From positions 186,001 through 250,000 of the forward strand of contig NZ_JAGGJU010000007.1 of NCBI RefSeq assembly GCF_017873095.1: 64,000 bases of DNA. Reading direction: 5' to 3'. This DNA comes from Heterorhizobium halophytocola. Lineage in GTDB: Bacteria; Pseudomonadota; Alphaproteobacteria; Rhizobiales; Rhizobiaceae. This document shows positions 63,203-64,000 of this stretch, piece after piece. Position 1 is the first letter of the stretch. Every line of letters starts with the position of its first letter. The notes beneath the pieces were generated by a model. The model saw only the letters and a program-made list of their open reading frames with translations, searched no databases and had not been told where the DNA came from. The translations under genes were made by a program, and so were the position numbers.

Positions 63203-63997
63203 TCAGCCGAAGCGGCCGGTCACATAGTCCTGGGTGCGCTTTTCCTTGGGCGAGGTGAAGATCTTGGCGGTCTCGTCGAATTCGACCAGTTCGCCCAGAT
63301 ACATGAAGGCAGTCTGGCGCGATACGCGGGCAGCCTGCTGCATGTTGTGCGTGACGATCACGATGGTGTAGTCGGCACGAAGCTCGTCGATCAGTTCCTC
63401 GATCTTGGCCGTCGACAGCGGGTCGAGCGCCGAGGCCGGCTCGTCGAGCAGGATGATCTCCGGCTTGACTGCCACGGTGCGGGCGATGCACAGGCGCTGC
63501 TGCTGGCCGCCGGACAGGCTGAGGCCGCTGGCATGCAGCTTGTCCTTGACCTCGCCCCAGAGCGCCGCACGGGTGAGCGCGGCTTCCACGCGGCCGTCCA
63601 TCTCGCTCTTGCTGAGTTTTTCATAGAGACGGACCCCGAAGGCGATGTTTTCATAGATCGACATCGGGAACGGTGTCGGCTTCTGGAACACCATGCCGAC
63701 CTTGGTGCGCAGCAGATTGAGGTCCTGCGAACGGTCGAGAATGTTCTGGCCGTCGACCAGCACTTCGCCCTCGGCGCGCTGCTTGGGGTACAGTTCGTAG
63801 ATGCGGTTCAGCACGCGCAGCAGGGTCGACTTGCCGCAGCCCGAGGGACCGATAAAGGCCGTGACGCTGCGCTCCGGCAGTTGAAGGCTGATGTCCTTCA
63901 GGGCCCGGGCGCCGCCATAGTAGAAGTTGAGATTCTTGATCTCGATCTTGGCTTTGTCCGCTGTCTTCTGCGGGGCGATTTTGTCAAGCGATACCAT
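63203..63997 (-). CDS. pstB: Phosphate ABC transporter ATP-binding protein PstB
   Basis: 264 residues, apparently complete with its ATG three bases from the window edge, though a start further upstream cannot be excluded. Walker A is GPSGCGKST near residue 53, the signature LSGGQQQR, and Walker [12 protein letters not shown]. It powers the PstSCAB phosphate importer. The rest of the pst operon should lie to the right of the window. Confidence 0.95.
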   Translation of the reverse strand: MVSLDKIAPQKTADKAKIEIKNLNFYYGGARALKDISLQLPERSVTAFIGPSGCGKSTLLRVLNRIYELYPKQRAEGEVLVDGQNILDRSQDLNLLRTKVGMVFQKPTPFPMSIYENIAFGVRLYEKLSKSEMDGRVEAALTRAALWGEVKDKLHASGLSLSGGQQQRLCIARTVAVKPEIILLDEPASALDPLSTAKIEELIDELRADYTIVIVTHNMQQAARVSRQTAFMYLGELVEFDETAKIFTSPKEKRTQDYVTGRFG

Positions 63998-64000
63998 TTG

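Overview
The window is chromosomal DNA of an alphaproteobacterium, most likely a member of the Rhizobiaceae (Rhizobium/Agrobacterium relatives). Evidence is the ubiB-ubiE/mutM-echA-rpsT-dnaA gene order, a complete PhyR-NepR-EcfG general stress response locus, gcrA, GANTC-rich (CcrM-type) promoters upstream of dnaA and gcrA, a SAM-II riboswitch before metZ, and high-GC codon use. No replication, conjugation or phage genes were found, and there is no CRISPR array.

Layout. 1-2.8 kb: end of an iron-related periplasmic operon (di-haem oxidoreductase, imelysin, Tat-exported DUF1513 protein). 2.9-6.1 kb: tspO, a thioesterase, an MTA/SAH nucleosidase and guaA. 6.1-9.4 kb: a small island bounded by a direct repeat of the guaA 3' end, carrying an IS481 transposase remnant and an O-antigen-type acyltransferase. 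9.5-15.7 kb: accessory redox genes with two LysR regulators. 15.8-24.1 kb: stress region with csbD, ecfG, nepR, a zinc metallopeptidase, an AI-2E family transporter, an HWE kinase, phyR, a second nepR-like gene, and DUF883 and holin-like membrane proteins. Four operons here have GGAAC-N16/17-CGTT promoters that match the EcfG consensus. 24.2-33.6 kb: soxR with a SoxR box, a DUF1295/cyclopropane-synthase-like lipid operon, a PLP dehydratase, an ArsR regulator, thiD under a TPP riboswitch, a phosphatase, a YafJ-type amidotransferase, and a LysR-controlled split chromate transporter. 33.6-41.5 kb: GNAT, coaBC, a TRAP transporter and a three-gene phosphorelay operon. 41.6-50.4 kb: ubiB, ubiE, mutM, echA, rpsT, dnaA, a LuxR-type response regulator and an S24-type regulator. 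50.6-58.3 kb: terB-like gene, solute-binding protein, large glycosyltransferase, tRNA-Gly, long-form dcd, metZ, apaG and hslO. 58.4-64 kb: argF-argD, gcrA, then phoB-phoU-pstB running off the right edge.

How the genes work together. In the stress locus PhyR should, when phosphorylated by an HWE kinase, bind NepR and free EcfG. EcfG would then read its own operon, csbD, the transporter/peptidase pair and the DUF883/holin pair. The dnaA and gcrA regions share dense GANTC clusters, which suggests that methylation state couples replication initiation to GcrA. The metabolic genes with visible RNA control are thiD (TPP) and metZ (SAM-II followed by an intrinsic terminator). The most unusual observations are the guaA-end island scar, the metallopeptidase/AI-2E pair inside the EcfG regulon, the phospho-acceptor-less receiver protein with a structured 3' UTR, and the possible SAM-II attenuator.
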